Origin: an uncultured bacterium
Lineage (GTDB): Bacteria > Bacteroidota > Bacteroidia > Chitinophagales > CAIODY01
Direction of reading: 5' to 3'
DNA: 64,000 nucleotides
NCBI GenBank assembly: GCA_903857255.1
Contig: CAIODY010000013.1
Span: 1 to 64,000, forward strand
Shown here: piece after piece, positions 27,901 to 36,975 of the stretch
Position numbering within the stretch: the first letter of the stretch is position 1
Layout of the letters: each line of letters starts with the position of its first letter
Made by a program: the position numbers and the translations under genes
Notes under the pieces: model-generated
What the model saw: only the letters and a program-made list of their open reading frames with translations
Database searches by the model: none
Told to the model about the DNA's origin: nothing

Positions 27901-30888
27901 AGTTTTTGTGCAACCAAAATTATCTTTCACTACAAAATTGCAAGAAGAAGTAATGGGCGAATTATAACAAAAAGTATCTTTCAGCCAATTGCCATAAAGT
28001 GTATCGGAAATACCATTTCCAAAATTGATGATGGTGTAATTCGCAGCACTCATGCAATAGTTGGTTGCATTGTTGAACACCACACAATTTCCGCAATTAG
28101 CATTTAATGGCGTTGCTGTAATTTTCGGAAAAATATCATGAATGATGATGGTTGTAGATGCAGTATCGGCACATGTTGCACCACTTACAATCAATTTTAC
28201 ATGATGAATGCCGCAATGCGAAAAAGTATGACATGGGCGAATTAAAGTTGAATCAACATTTGCATTTCCGCTTAATGTTGTTGAATCGCCAAACAACCAT
28301 TTTACATTGTAATTATAAGGTCTGCCAGGTGTTGAATTTTCAGCAGTAAAACACCAATTGTATTTTGAACACTGCTCTGAATCAGTATTTGAAGGGTATA
28401 AATTTATTTTGCCTAAATAATTTGTTACATAAATTGATTTAGTAACCGTATCTGCTGGGCAACCCAATGAATCATTTTTAAAAATCATCATCACTTGATA
28501 ATTGCCAGCACTACAAAAGCAATGTGTGAAACTTGGTGCTTTGTTTCCGTTGATAGATTTTAAATGATAAACAGTTGGCGCACCGCAAGCCGCAGCAGTG
28601 ATGATAACTGTGATGGATGTAGAATCCAACGTATCAGTAATAGTTGGATAGATGATGTATTTCGGATTAAACTTTACACAAAAACTATTTGCGGCACCTG
28701 ATTTATTGCACAACACCGTATCATTGAATGAACCCAAAATTCCTTTCACAGTTACAGCATTTAAAAATGTAGTTGTATCAGGGCAACCATGATTCGTGAT
28801 TGAAAAATTAGCATTGAATATTCCTAAATCGCTGATGCAAACCATTGCTGTATCACAACTAAATAAATCGCCATCGGGTTTGTTGGAATGAGGCGCAGTA
28901 AAAAACCAATGACATCCTTCACCACATTTAGTGTTATTATTTGTTGAAGGAAGATGCGGAGTGGTGGGTGTAAATTGAAAACAAGCTGTACCATTTATCA
29001 AACATTGTTCGGGTGGTGAAACCGTGAACTGTGCATGCAGCTTATGTCCTACGGGTACAGCTTTAGTTAGCGTCATCGTATCTTCACATACAACACCAGC
29101 AATGGCATGTGTAATGTGAACCACTTTTACTGTAAAACAAGTATCTAACAAACTGGTGTAGCAATGCGACATGTAACTACTGCTTGACGAAACATTCGGT
29201 GTGCCGTCACCAAAAATATAAACATACGCTGAATCAGTGCGATGATAAAAAACATCAACAGCCAATGAATCAACATGAATGGTTACGCAATTTGTATCGC
29301 AAGTTTTTGCGCCCGGGAAAATTATAAAACTTCCGCTTTGATGAATTTGTGAAACCCAAAATGAATCAACAGCGCAACAACCGCCATTGGTAACTGTTTG
29401 ACAAACTTTTAAATACACTTTAAATCTGCCATAGCCTGCAAATGTTGCACAAAATGAAGTACCAGTTGCAGCAGCATTGCCACTCATGTTGCCACTCCAC
29501 CATTGAAAAATTGCATTGGTGTTAGAAGCATTTTGTTGCGCTTTAAAACAAAATGGATGATTAGTTGAACACCGCACTGTATCAGGATTTTGCTGATAAA
29601 TATGGGCTAATGGCGAAGCATAAATTGTTATAGGAACACAACCCGAAAAAGTACCGACACAACTGTTGCAAGTGTTCGTTACTTGATTATTCAGCAAGCA
29701 AATATTGTAGGTAGTTGCGGTTGAAATATTGCATGGCAAACTATAAAATGAATTTGTCGAATTAGTCACATTGCCCAATGTTATTGATGTTCCACCGCCT
29801 TGAGGTGTAGCAATTAATGTCGCATTATTGTAACAATTTTGTCCTGCGATGACAGGATTCATGTGAGAAGAAAGATTGACTTGAAAAGGCAATCCGCAAC
29901 ACAAAGCATGCGTTGAAAGGTGTAAACTATCTACCACAATATTTTGAATACAAATAGCTTGATTGACTGAATCCATTGATTTGCAGCCCGTCAGCGAATC
30001 TTGAATAGCAACAATTATTTTTTTGCAACCAGGTGTAGTGAATGTAAACGAAGTATTCGAATTTCTTGTTGGTCCTGCTGATGGCGTATTTGGTGGCGAT
30101 GAGGTAGGCGGAAACCAAAAACTATAAATCCCCGAACCAATTAACAAATTGCCTGTGGCTTGCACTGAAACGGTGGAAGGCACTGTGCAAGTACTACCAC
30201 CATTCACAGATAGTGAAACTGTTGGCAAACAAGGAACTGTTATGTAGCAAGGCTTTGTAACAACTTTTGAACAACCATGTGCATCAGTAACCGATAAACT
30301 AACTGTATAGCAAGGCGGATTTGTTGATTTGCAATTATAAGTGTGTGACACAGTATTTGCATTTGCCGTAGGCGTTGTTGTATTATCGCCCCAATACCAT
30401 GTCAAAGGTCCGTACGGCGGTGAGCCTTGTGAAATATTTGGTGTAAATGTGGTGGTTAAATTTCCACAACTAAAAGTATCTGTGGCTGAAAAATCAGGTG
30501 CAGGAAATGGATACACAATTGCCACACATTGACAAAAGGAATCCACTTGATGGGTTGTACGATTGAATACATACAAACACACTTTGTATGAACCATCAAC
30601 AGTGAGCGAATAACTATTGTTGTTGGTTGCCAAGCCACCCGTTTTTGATGCAATAAATGTTAATCCCCACGGACCAGTGCAATTGTGATTGGAACTAATT
30701 TGCTCTTTCCAAACTGCTGAATCGTAAGTACCTGTTGAGCAATTGACCAATGGCAAAAAAAATGGACCACATTGCGAAATCGGAAAACTACCGCCACCAA
30801 CCGCACTAAAACAAGCATGTAATGTTTGTGCTTGAATTTCGTTGCATGTAATGGAAAACAGCAGTAAAAAAATTAAGGTTTTTTTCAT
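24958..30888 (-). CDS. Giant cysteine-rich PKD-repeat protein with T9SS type-B sorting domain
   Basis: About 1976 aa. The track starts at a GTG, but the very next codon is ATG (30886-30888), which I take as the start. The signal peptide ends near 'NEIQAQ'. The body is a long chain of PKD/Ig-like units of 80-110 residues ('YWGDNTTTP', 'IFGDGTPNV', 'WLFGDSTTL', 'WKWDFGDGNTTNF'-type strands) with unusually many Cys, often paired. The C-terminal ~95 residues are a type-B sorting domain (YIPNAFEPKPTAKFENRF, RIYDRWGNEIFK, GWDGTFNGKPM, ending NVTLIR). It is probably a T9SS-exported, disulfide-stabilised surface filament or adhesin, as SprB-like proteins are; the ligand is unknown. It is a colinear paralog of the protein at 54058-60174. 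Confidence 0.92.
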   Translation of the reverse strand: MKKTLIFLLLFSITCNEIQAQTLHACFSAVGGGSFPISQCGPFFLPLVNCSTGTYDSAVWKEQISSNHNCTGPWGLTFIASKTGGLATNNNSYSLTVDGSYKVCLYVFNRTTHQVDSFCQCVAIVYPFPAPDFSATDTFSCGNLTTTFTPNISQGSPPYGPLTWYWGDNTTTPTANANTVSHTYNCKSTNPPCYTVSLSVTDAHGCSKVVTKPCYITVPCLPTVSLSVNGGSTCTVPSTVSVQATGNLLIGSGIYSFWFPPTSSPPNTPSAGPTRNSNTSFTFTTPGCKKIIVAIQDSLTGCKSMDSVNQAICIQNIVVDSLHLSTHALCCGLPFQVNLSSHMNPVIAGQNCYNNATLIATPQGGGTSITLGNVTNSTNSFYSLPCNISTATTYNICLLNNQVTNTCNSCVGTFSGCVPITIYASPLAHIYQQNPDTVRCSTNHPFCFKAQQNASNTNAIFQWWSGNMSGNAAATGTSFCATFAGYGRFKVYLKVCQTVTNGGCCAVDSFWVSQIHQSGSFIIFPGAKTCDTNCVTIHVDSLAVDVFYHRTDSAYVYIFGDGTPNVSSSSSYMSHCYTSLLDTCFTVKVVHITHAIAGVVCEDTMTLTKAVPVGHKLHAQFTVSPPEQCLINGTACFQFTPTTPHLPSTNNNTKCGEGCHWFFTAPHSNKPDGDLFSCDTAMVCISDLGIFNANFSITNHGCPDTTTFLNAVTVKGILGSFNDTVLCNKSGAANSFCVKFNPKYIIYPTITDTLDSTSITVIITAAACGAPTVYHLKSINGNKAPSFTHCFCSAGNYQVMMIFKNDSLGCPADTVTKSIYVTNYLGKINLYPSNTDSEQCSKYNWCFTAENSTPGRPYNYNVKWLFGDSTTLSGNANVDSTLIRPCHTFSHCGIHHVKLIVSGATCADTASTTIIIHDIFPKITATPLNANCGNCVVFNNATNYCMSAANYTIINFGNGISDTLYGNWLKDTFCYNSPITSSCNFVVKDNFGCTKTGTITINSINGITPCISGYTDTAVCIGATINLSDCSTGIISTRCWTMSNTACTTVGTCVSSTSTFSQTFNTAGYHYINLHLTNIYGCSADTCVKIHVSNPIANFSGADTISCPGSFDSLLNITTGAYDQLTVSMSSAPLNFYATFNYSRNSPIGIPHKVGIPVGYPGDYTICWKVTSLFGCSDSICKPLHVSGPIGHLQCSNVYGCVGDSICCTLVTNSTQNPIIKYPDGSFDVLPHNGSGVYNFCHRYFVIGHQLVQAFIDDGIGCSYPVADTVHIDGPIANFSWTPYLKDFCGKADVTMIDSSIASLYPIDTAHYQWYIYDANNNLFASYFHHIPHVIITTPGSYSMKLIIESLHGCFDTILKPFVRVHAYPIAQFSSIPDTICTNGCVHFTNLSINPDPVKNYHWYFNWNSLTPVDTARNPQYCYTSIGTYQIVLVDSSIYNCIDTSQIKVVVVLSNFIMSFNIIHDTICGNSGTTYFQSTSLPSTGLICKWDFGDGNTTNFSTTNTIVSHNYNLPNGVSDTCFTTKFYAKNISGCFDSLTKQVCISKLPPVAISKGSTQSCNPLQTFFTDNNANIGIVNYQINFGDGSANYQSNIAPNHFLKTYYNTSRTTPADYTATYTITNKYNCSSSLQDTFTVNPIPLACAGANDSICPGIPFKLGCPPQVGSNYNWFLPTGTNIFHPNNFIAQPTITIFQKDSFSLAVVNQWGCKDTNKIVLTVRNFIVPDAGHDTLVCVGDSIHLFANGGLSYQWIQMSTHQIISTLPKIKVRVTGNETYRVVITGNCNQDSVDIHVHVFPPPKISISPSSVNIYAGQQYNIKPDTTNNGTLQWLPDYNISCLNCYSPTVFPDVNTTYQVKFTDEYGCLDTSQITFIVLCDKNKSLYIPNAFEPKPTAKFENRFFYVLGSGIKELQFLRIYDRWGNEIFKAEHVQIGKPEAGWDGTFNGKPMMSGVYMYQLQVECVDGTLFPIAGNVTLIR

Positions 30889-31019
30889 CACAATTTGGAG
30901 TAAATGTAGGGATTACATTTTATTCCCTTTATAAAGACCATTTGCATTTATAAAATGTTGCTTAGCAATAAATTTAATTTTATGAAGTGCGATGGAAATT
31001 GTTTTCTCGACACAGAAAA

Positions 31020-31703
31020 TTATTTCTTGATTTCCAAATCATAATTCAATTTCAACACTAATGAAAGTCCTGAAATTTTAAAAGCGCCAATGCTTTCAAA
31101 TGGTTGATAATTAGGCATTGTGGCAGCAATTGTTCCTCGGCTTAAATAAGCTTTATAGTTGTAATCATTTTGCAAAACAGAAGCAATGATGTTATAGCCA
31201 ATACCAAATTGCACACTCATTTTGTTGCTGACTTTTGTTTCTAAGCAAGTGTTCCATTCAATGGTTTGATAAGTGTTTGAGAACTTTAAAGTAGTTTGAT
31301 AATTGCCATAATAATTTGGGATAATCACATCATCCTTCCTATTCATTTTTGCAAAGCCTAACAACAAATAATTTTTCCAGAACCAATATTTTTTGATTCT
31401 ACTTTTCGTTACCAAACCTGCATAAAACCTAAATCCTTCGATAGATGGATTGCTTACATTGTTAGGGCGATTGATTAGATTAGAAAGCGAATTGAAATCG
31501 TATTCAGCTTTTATCAGCATCCCGATATTGCGATGAGGATAATATGCAAAACCCAGATTGGGCGCAAGATTTACTAATTGAAAAGCATTCATTTCTATTG
31601 TTGCGGCTTGCTTACAATCGCAATCGGTTGAATCAATTTTTGTGGAAGCGAAAGTGGAATTGAACAGGAATAGAAATAAAAAAAGGAAGTAATAATGTTT
31701 CAT
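31020..31703 (-). CDS. Exported protein, outer-membrane beta-barrel-like
   Basis: 227 aa with a clear signal peptide (very Phe/Leu-rich, cleavage near 'STFAS'). After a short 'DCDCKQAA' segment, the mature part shows alternating hydrophobic/polar strands ('LGFAYYPHRNIGMLIKAEYDF', 'FRFYAGLVTKSR', 'NYLLLGFAKM', 'MSVQFGIGYNIIASV') and ends with a strand-like 'SGLSLVLKLNYDLEIKK'. This pattern suggests an 8- to 10-stranded outer-membrane barrel, but the family is not recognised. It sits upstream of the giant PKD gene on the same strand with a 128-bp gap; co-transcription is uncertain. Confidence 0.75.
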   Translation of the reverse strand: MKHYYFLFLFLFLFNSTFASTKIDSTDCDCKQAATIEMNAFQLVNLAPNLGFAYYPHRNIGMLIKAEYDFNSLSNLINRPNNVSNPSIEGFRFYAGLVTKSRIKKYWFWKNYLLLGFAKMNRKDDVIIPNYYGNYQTTLKFSNTYQTIEWNTCLETKVSNKMSVQFGIGYNIIASVLQNDYNYKAYLSRGTIAATMPNYQPFESIGAFKISGLSLVLKLNYDLEIKK

Positions 31704-31891
31704 TGTTAAGGTAAGATAAAAACAAAATGCGGCTCAAAAAATTCTTCAAACATTTTTGTTCTGTCAGAAGAAAAGAAATAAATGATTTACGAAACATTCT
31801 TTGGAATATAGGGTGGTTGTGGCTTTTAACTTTTCCAATGAAATATTCAGAAGCTATAAAAATATTAAAGAGTAGTTGATAACTATACCGA

Positions 31892-33313
31892 TTATCTAAA
31901 ATTTACATTAGTTAAATCCATCTTTTTCTTTCTTGGTAAACCATCCATTACTTCCTTTTTTGAAATTGTTAGCTCTCCATGTTCTCCTTTTGGATACCCC
32001 CAAGGTTGAGGTTTTGTTTCCAAGTCATAATTCCAATTTGCGTATAAAGTATCAAACATCAAGTTCTTATATTCACAAAACATTTCGGTTTTTAAATCAT
32101 AGGTAAGACGACTATCATCTAAAGTCATAATTTTACCATCAAATTTTTTTGAAAAAATAATATCGTTTCCATGTTTCACAATTTTTACAGTATCTACTTT
32201 TTTAAAACTGAAATCCAGAATACTAATATTGCTATCAGTAAATTCTACAATCATTTTTCTTTTTATGTCCTCTTTAGAAGTAGGGGCTGGTTCCGTGAGT
32301 CTCATGAGACTATAGTTTAATGAGATTTTGCTAATAGATTTATTAGTGTATTCTATTTCTAATTTAGCGGAATCACCAAATTTCTTCTCATAATCAAGTT
32401 CAGGATAATCTGCAAAAGTCATTCCTGGCAAACTATCATATGAAAAACAAGTGAAAAAAATTGTTTTATTCTCATCAACTTTTGTTGAATAAAATTTTTG
32501 ATTACCAATAAAAAAAATACTTTTAGAGGTAGTATTTATACGATTGGCTAAATTAAACTTAATATTTTTGATATAAGAAAGGCAATGAGCATATTTGTAA
32601 TCCATTGATGTTTTACGACCCAAATCAAAAGCTATATAACTTTGTAATAAAAAAACAAAATCACTTAATGGCAAATCTTCACCATTTGTATATATTATTT
32701 TAAGATTGGGCATTTTTATTACTTTTTTAGCGTCAAACAAATAAAATCGGGTGCTATGAAATTCGTACAGTTGATGGAGCTTATAAAAAGATTCGGGAAT
32801 TGCTAAACAAATTGGTAAAGGATAAGAAGATAATTCATTAGTTGTTATTGTATAAATTTTTTGAACTGAAGTAAAATTTCCAATATTGTTAGGCAAGCCC
32901 AACTCTGAGTAAACATATATATGCTTTACACTTTCCAGGTTTTTAGCACTTAAAGGAACATTATTCTTGCTGTCAAACGACTTTTCAAATAAAACCAATT
33001 TTGAAATTTTTTCTTTGCCGATATACTCATACTCACCTTTTTTATTTTTTCTAAAATTTTTATAATACTGTGGGTTTGTTCTCGGAGAGAAAGAATAAAA
33101 AGTTGAATCATATCCAGAATACAGGCACTTCGGATTCTGATAATCAGCGTTTTCACAATTGATAATGAAATTATAAACTGTTGAATCAGGCATGAATAAC
33201 ATTTCTTTTCCTTCATCTATGGTGCTTCCTTGGTCTGCATTTTTTAATGCAGTAGTATCTCCAGTTTTGAAAAAAAGAGAAAGCAATAACGATATTTTGA
33301 TAAGCAGAGTCAT
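31892..33313 (-). CDS. Exported hypothetical protein, 473 aa
   Basis: Not recognised. The N-terminus (MTLLIKISLLLSLFFKTGDT) is a probable signal peptide. Residues about 100-215 contain degenerate leucine-rich-repeat-like phrases ('LPNNIGNFTSVQKIY', 'IPESFYKLHQLYEFHS', 'VIKMPNLKIIYTNG', 'LPLSDFVFLL'), suggesting a short LRR solenoid. The C-terminal half is beta-rich with repeated 'D..K...D' strands ('FTDSNISILDFSFKKVDTVKI', 'GKIMTLDDSRLTYDLK') and resembles DUF-type periplasmic proteins. The tail is basic. Codon use seems more AT-rich than in the chaperone genes next door. It is likely monocistronic. Confidence 0.75.
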   Translation of the reverse strand: MTLLIKISLLLSLFFKTGDTTALKNADQGSTIDEGKEMLFMPDSTVYNFIINCENADYQNPKCLYSGYDSTFYSFSPRTNPQYYKNFRKNKKGEYEYIGKEKISKLVLFEKSFDSKNNVPLSAKNLESVKHIYVYSELGLPNNIGNFTSVQKIYTITTNELSSYPLPICLAIPESFYKLHQLYEFHSTRFYLFDAKKVIKMPNLKIIYTNGEDLPLSDFVFLLQSYIAFDLGRKTSMDYKYAHCLSYIKNIKFNLANRINTTSKSIFFIGNQKFYSTKVDENKTIFFTCFSYDSLPGMTFADYPELDYEKKFGDSAKLEIEYTNKSISKISLNYSLMRLTEPAPTSKEDIKRKMIVEFTDSNISILDFSFKKVDTVKIVKHGNDIIFSKKFDGKIMTLDDSRLTYDLKTEMFCEYKNLMFDTLYANWNYDLETKPQPWGYPKGEHGELTISKKEVMDGLPRKKKMDLTNVNFR

Positions 33314-33377
33314 TGGAAAGAAACAATTTAGAATCGAATTATACGAAGGTAACTGATTTTAGTTTTAGCATTTCCCC

Positions 33378-33412
33378 AAAAACAAAAAGCGGCTCAGAAA
33401 ATTCTGAACCGC
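33378..33412 (-). terminator. Intrinsic terminator downstream of dnaK
   Basis: Read on the minus strand, an 11-bp GC-rich stem (33389-33399 / 33402-33412, one U-G wobble, 2-base plus breathing loop) is followed by a T-tract (complement of the A-run 33378-33388). It lies about 115 bases after the dnaK stop. Confidence 0.75.
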
Positions 33413-33450
33413 CTTTTGTACCTAAAAAACACTCTATAAACCTCTCTTTA

Positions 33451-33530
33451 GTTATTGGTTATTGAGTTACTAAGTTATTAGTAAGAAAAATGTATTTACT
33501 AATAACCAATAACAAGTAACTAATAACTTA
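33451..33530. repeat. Long imperfect AT-rich inverted repeat after dnaK
   Basis: Left arm GTTATTGGTTATTGAGTTAC... (33451-33485) and right arm ...AATAACCAATAACAAGTAAC (33497-33530) are built from reiterated TTATTGGTTA/TTATTAGTTA words and can pair over about 30 bases with mismatches. The right arm reaches the dnaK stop. Confidence 0.6.
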
Positions 33531-35444
33531 CTTTTTTTCGTCTTTCACTTCTTCAAAAGCTACATCTTCTACATTGTCGCTTTTGTTTTCAGCCGATGGA
33601 TTGCCTTCAGCATTTGGTTGTGCACCAGCAGCTTGTTGTTCGTTCATCGCTTTGTATAATTCTTCTGAAGCAGCCATCCAAGCATCATTCAAAGTTTTCA
33701 AATTAGTTTCGATAGCAGCGATGTCTTGTGCTGTGTGTGCTATTTTTAATTCAGCTAAAGCTGCTTCAATAGCCGCTTTTTTATCAGCACTTAATTTTTC
33801 GCCGTATTCTTTCAACTGTTTTTCAGTTTGGAAAATATTGCTATCTGCTTCGTTTAATTTTTCAACTCTTTCTTTTTCTTTTTTATCTGATTCTTCGTTG
33901 GCTTTAGCTTCAGCTTTCATTTTTTCAACTTCTTCTTTGCTCAAACCTGTTGAAGATTCAATGCGGATTGATTGAGATTTGTTAGTGCCTTTATCCAAAG
34001 CGCTGATGCTCATGATACCATTTGCATCAATATCAAAACTCACTTCAATTTGTGGCAAACCACGTGGAGCAGGTGGAATTCCATCTAAATGGAAACGACC
34101 TAATGTTCTGTTATCCTTTGCCATGGCTCGTTCGCCTTGTAACACATGAATTTCAACACTTGGTTGTCCATCGCTGGCAGTTGAAAAAGTTTGCGATTTT
34201 TTTGTAGGAATAGTAGTGTTCGATTCAATTAATCGAGTCATTACACCGCCCATTGTTTCGATGCCCACTGATAAAGGTGTAACATCCAACAACAATACAT
34301 CTTTCACTTCGCCAGTTAAAACACCACCTTGAATAGCAGCACCAATCGCAACCACTTCATCAGGATTAACACCTTTTGATGGTTTTTTTCCGAAGAATTT
34401 TTCAACCATTTCTACCACTTTTGGGATACGAGTTGAACCACCTACTAATAATATTTCGTCAATTTGTGAAGTGCTGTAACCTGCATCAGCAATAGCTTTT
34501 TTGCAAGGTTCCATCATTCTTGAAAATAAATCATCGCACAATTGTTCAAATTTTGCACGAGTTAATTTTTTAACCAAATGCTTAGGCACACCATCAACAG
34601 CAGTGATATAAGGCAAGTTGATTTCAGTTTCGTTAGAAGATGATAATTCAACTTTAGCTTTTTCAGCAGCTTCTTTCAAGCGTTGTAAAGCCATTGGGTC
34701 TTTTCTCAAATCCATTCTTTCTTCAGCTTGAAATTCATCAGCTAACCAAGTGATAATTTTTTGGTCGAAGTCATCACCACCTAAGTGTGTATCACCATTT
34801 GTTGATTTTACTTCGAATACGCCATCACCCAAATCCAATACTGAAATATCGAAAGTGCCACCACCTAAGTCGAACACAGCCACTTTCATGTCTTTATGTG
34901 CTTTATCCAAGCCATAAGCCAAAGCCGCAGCAGTAGGTTCGTTGATGATACGCATTACTTTCAAACCAGCAATTTCGCCAGCTTCTTTAGTAGCCTGACG
35001 TTGACTATCATTAAAGTAAGCAGGTACTGTGATTACAGCTTCTGTTACTGTAGTTCCTAAATAATCTTCAGCAGTTTTTTTCATTTTTTGCAAAACGATA
35101 GCTGAAATTTCTTGCGGTGAATATTTTCTGTCGCCAATTTCGATTCTGCAAGAATCGCCATCACCAGCCACCACTTTGTATGGCATTTTAGCAGCTTCAC
35201 CTTTTGATTCGCTGAAACGTGCACCCATAAAACGTTTTACTGATGCTACAGTGTTTGTTGGATTGGTAATAGCCTGACGTTTTGCAGGGTCACCCACTTT
35301 ACGTTCGCCATTAGCCAAGAAACCAATGATAGAAGGTGTTGTTCTTCTGCCTTCGTCATTAGCAATTACAACAGGCTCGTTGCCTTCCATTACGGATACG
35401 CAGCTGTTGGTTGTTCCTAAATCGATTCCGATAATTTTTCCCAT
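33528..35444 (-). CDS. dnaK: Molecular chaperone DnaK (Hsp70)
   Basis: Cytoplasmic ATP-dependent Hsp70 that folds and protects proteins with DnaJ and GrpE. At 638 aa it is full length. The ATPase domain carries '[17 protein letters not shown]' (residues 4-20), '[15 protein letters not shown]' (near 192) and '[13 protein letters not shown]' (near 335). The substrate-binding beta-sandwich begins near '[19 protein letters not shown]', the lid is helical, and the tail '[14 protein letters not shown]' matches the EEVxD-type end. It is divergent from the tlpA-like gene and near grpE-dnaJ, so the whole chaperone set is clustered. I did not find a CIRCE element or a convincing heat-shock promoter in the 250-bp gap. 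Confidence 0.99.
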   Translation of the reverse strand: MGKIIGIDLGTTNSCVSVMEGNEPVVIANDEGRRTTPSIIGFLANGERKVGDPAKRQAITNPTNTVASVKRFMGARFSESKGEAAKMPYKVVAGDGDSCRIEIGDRKYSPQEISAIVLQKMKKTAEDYLGTTVTEAVITVPAYFNDSQRQATKEAGEIAGLKVMRIINEPTAAALAYGLDKAHKDMKVAVFDLGGGTFDISVLDLGDGVFEVKSTNGDTHLGGDDFDQKIITWLADEFQAEERMDLRKDPMALQRLKEAAEKAKVELSSSNETEINLPYITAVDGVPKHLVKKLTRAKFEQLCDDLFSRMMEPCKKAIADAGYSTSQIDEILLVGGSTRIPKVVEMVEKFFGKKPSKGVNPDEVVAIGAAIQGGVLTGEVKDVLLLDVTPLSVGIETMGGVMTRLIESNTTIPTKKSQTFSTASDGQPSVEIHVLQGERAMAKDNRTLGRFHLDGIPPAPRGLPQIEVSFDIDANGIMSISALDKGTNKSQSIRIESSTGLSKEEVEKMKAEAKANEESDKKEKERVEKLNEADSNIFQTEKQLKEYGEKLSADKKAAIEAALAELKIAHTAQDIAAIETNLKTLNDAWMAASEELYKAMNEQQAAGAQPNAEGNPSAENKSDNVEDVAFEEVKDEKK

Positions 35445-35649
35445 GATAATTTGTGTTTTAATTTTTTTTGAAAATGTTTTTCAGTGTGATGGGCTATAGT
35501 CAAGCATAGTGCCATTGCTGAATTTGGTCTTTTTTTGAAAATAATAATTCATTTTGGCAGAGAAACGGAAGAACGAACTGACAAAGGCGCAAAATTGCTG
35601 ACAATATTTTGGCACAATTACTGCCTACTTACAATCGCAAATCTTTATT

Positions 35650-35657
35650 TAGCTTTG
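35650..35657 (+). promoter_or_regulatory. Candidate -7 box of the TlpA-like gene
   Basis: TAGCTTTG fits TAnnTTTG, 37 bases before the ATG. No clear -33 element. Confidence 0.4.
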
Positions 35658-35694
35658 CATCGTAAATTCAAAATCAAAAAACAATTTTAAATTA

Positions 35695-36234
35695 ATGAAA
35701 AAGATTTTCTTTTTAGCTGCAATAGTTGTGGCTGCTGCATCGGTAGTGAGCATTGCTGCTTTCAACAAAACAAAAGTAATGATGTATGCTTCGCCTGTGA
35801 ATGGTGAAAAAGCGCCCAATTTAATTTATAAAAATCCTGAAGATAAAGTGATGGCTTTAAGTGAATTGAAAGGTAAAATGGTGTTGATTGATTTTTGGGC
35901 AAGCTGGTGTGGCCCATGCCGAATGACAAATCCGTATATCGTTCAGATTTATAATAAATATCATGATAAAAAATTCAAAAACGGAAAAGGCTTTGAAGTG
36001 TTCAGCGTTTCATTAGACCAAGATAAAGGGAAGTGGATGGCAGCAATTAAAAATGATGGATTGGTTTGGCCTTATCATGTGAGCGACTTAGGCGGCTGGA
36101 ATAGTGCAGCAGCAAGAGCTTACGGCGTTAATTCTATTCCGCATGGTTTTTTAATAAATGGAGATGGTGTAATTATTGGCGCCAATGTTCATCCTGATGA
36201 AATTGTGAAATTACTGGATGAGAATTTGAAATAA
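35695..36234 (+). CDS. TlpA-family thioredoxin-like disulfide reductase
   Basis: 179 aa with an N-terminal signal or anchor (about residues 4-23, 'FFLAAIVVAAASVVSIAAF') and a thioredoxin fold with active site 'WASWCGPCRM' (about residues 68-77) and the cis-Pro loop 'NSIPHGFLING'. TlpA/ResA proteins act in the periplasm on cytochrome-c maturation or disulfide isomerisation. The insertion between active site and cis-Pro ('KGFEVFSVSLDQDKGKWMAAI') is typical of the family. A clean terminator follows, so it is separate from grpE. Confidence 0.92.
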   Translation: MKKIFFLAAIVVAAASVVSIAAFNKTKVMMYASPVNGEKAPNLIYKNPEDKVMALSELKGKMVLIDFWASWCGPCRMTNPYIVQIYNKYHDKKFKNGKGFEVFSVSLDQDKGKWMAAIKNDGLVWPYHVSDLGGWNSAAARAYGVNSIPHGFLINGDGVIIGANVHPDEIVKLLDENLK

Positions 36235-36260
36235 ATTCTGTCAAATTGTCGAAAATATTG

Positions 36261-36289
36261 CAATGGCAAGCCGTTTGAGCTTGCCATTG
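36261..36289 (+). terminator. Hairpin terminator after the TlpA-like gene
   Basis: Perfect 11-bp stem CAATGGCAAGC / GCTTGCCATTG with a 7-base loop, followed by a weak T-rich stretch (TTGTTTATA), 27 bases after the stop. Confidence 0.7.
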
Positions 36290-36304
36290 TTGTTTATAAA
36301 ATAT

Positions 36305-36312
36305 TACATTTG
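36305..36312 (+). promoter_or_regulatory. Candidate -7 box of grpE-dnaJ
   Basis: TACATTTG fits TAnnTTTG, followed by CACCCC and an ATG 21 bases later. Suitable TTG triplets lie upstream but with non-ideal spacing, and partly inside the terminator stem. Confidence 0.45.
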
Positions 36313-36333
36313 CACCCCGAAAAAAATTGAATA

Positions 36334-36876
36334 ATGGAAGAGAATAAAAATGTTGACCAAATGGAGAATACTGCATCCGCGGTTGAAACGAGCGTAGAAG
36401 AACAGGCAATTCCTGAGCAAACGAAATCAGAGTTGGAAAAAGCACAGGAAGAATTATCTGCCGAAAAGGACAGATATATCCGCCTTTTTGCCGAATTTGA
36501 TAATTTCAAAAAACGCACTTCAAAAGAGCGTTTGGAATTGATTCAAACGGCTGGAAAAGAAGTGGTGGTAAGCATGTTGCCTGTGTTAGATGATTTTGAA
36601 AGAGCATTGAAACAAATGGAAACAGCACAAGATTTGGCTGCCGTGAAAGAAGGTGTGCAAATGATTCACAACAAATTCAAAGCAACTTTAGAGCAAAAAG
36701 GATTGAAAGAAATGCAAGCTATTCAGCAGGAATTTAATGCTGATGTGCACGAAGCGATTACAGAAATTCCTGCACCCACAGCCGATTTGAAAGGCAAAGT
36801 AATTGACCAAGTGGAGAAAGGTTATTATCTGTTTGATAAAATAATTCGCTTCGCAAAGGTGGTTGTTGGAAAGTGA
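36334..36876 (+). CDS. grpE: Nucleotide exchange factor GrpE
   Basis: Releases ADP from DnaK to reset the chaperone cycle. 180 aa. An acidic disordered N-terminus (Glu-rich, residues 1-35) precedes the long coiled coil ('ELEKAQEELSAEKDRYIRLFAEFDNFKKRTSKER', about 33-66), then the beta-wing head ending in the family signature 'VIDQVEKGYYLFDKIIRFAKVVVGK'. It precedes dnaJ on the same strand across a 99-bp gap that contains a palindromic repeat element. Confidence 0.98.
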   Translation: MEENKNVDQMENTASAVETSVEEQAIPEQTKSELEKAQEELSAEKDRYIRLFAEFDNFKKRTSKERLELIQTAGKEVVVSMLPVLDDFERALKQMETAQDLAAVKEGVQMIHNKFKATLEQKGLKEMQAIQQEFNADVHEAITEIPAPTADLKGKVIDQVEKGYYLFDKIIRFAKVVVGK

Positions 36877-36962
36877 TAGAACACGGATAACACTGATTGG
36901 TAATGATTTTCACGGATTAAATCTTTCCAATCATAAAAAATCATTTCAAATCCGTGTGCTAT
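36876..36962. repeat. Palindromic dispersed-repeat-like element between grpE and dnaJ
   Basis: The outer arms ATAGAACACGGA (36876-36887) and TCCGTGTGCTAT (36951-36962) match at 11 of 12 positions, and inner AATGATTTT / AAAAATCATT pair as well. ACGGATT words recur inside. The whole 99-bp spacer is essentially this element. Confidence 0.65.
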
Positions 36963-36975
36963 AAAAAAAATAAAA

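Noticed and set aside
33451-33530. Integron attC site or second dnaK terminator
   Set aside because: No attC core sites and no integrase; the arms are imperfect, AT-only and built of reiterated words. A cleaner terminator lies at 33378-33412.
35445-35694. CIRCE or sigma-32 heat-shock control of dnaK
   Set aside because: I looked for the CIRCE inverted repeat and heat-shock promoter boxes in this gap and found no convincing match.
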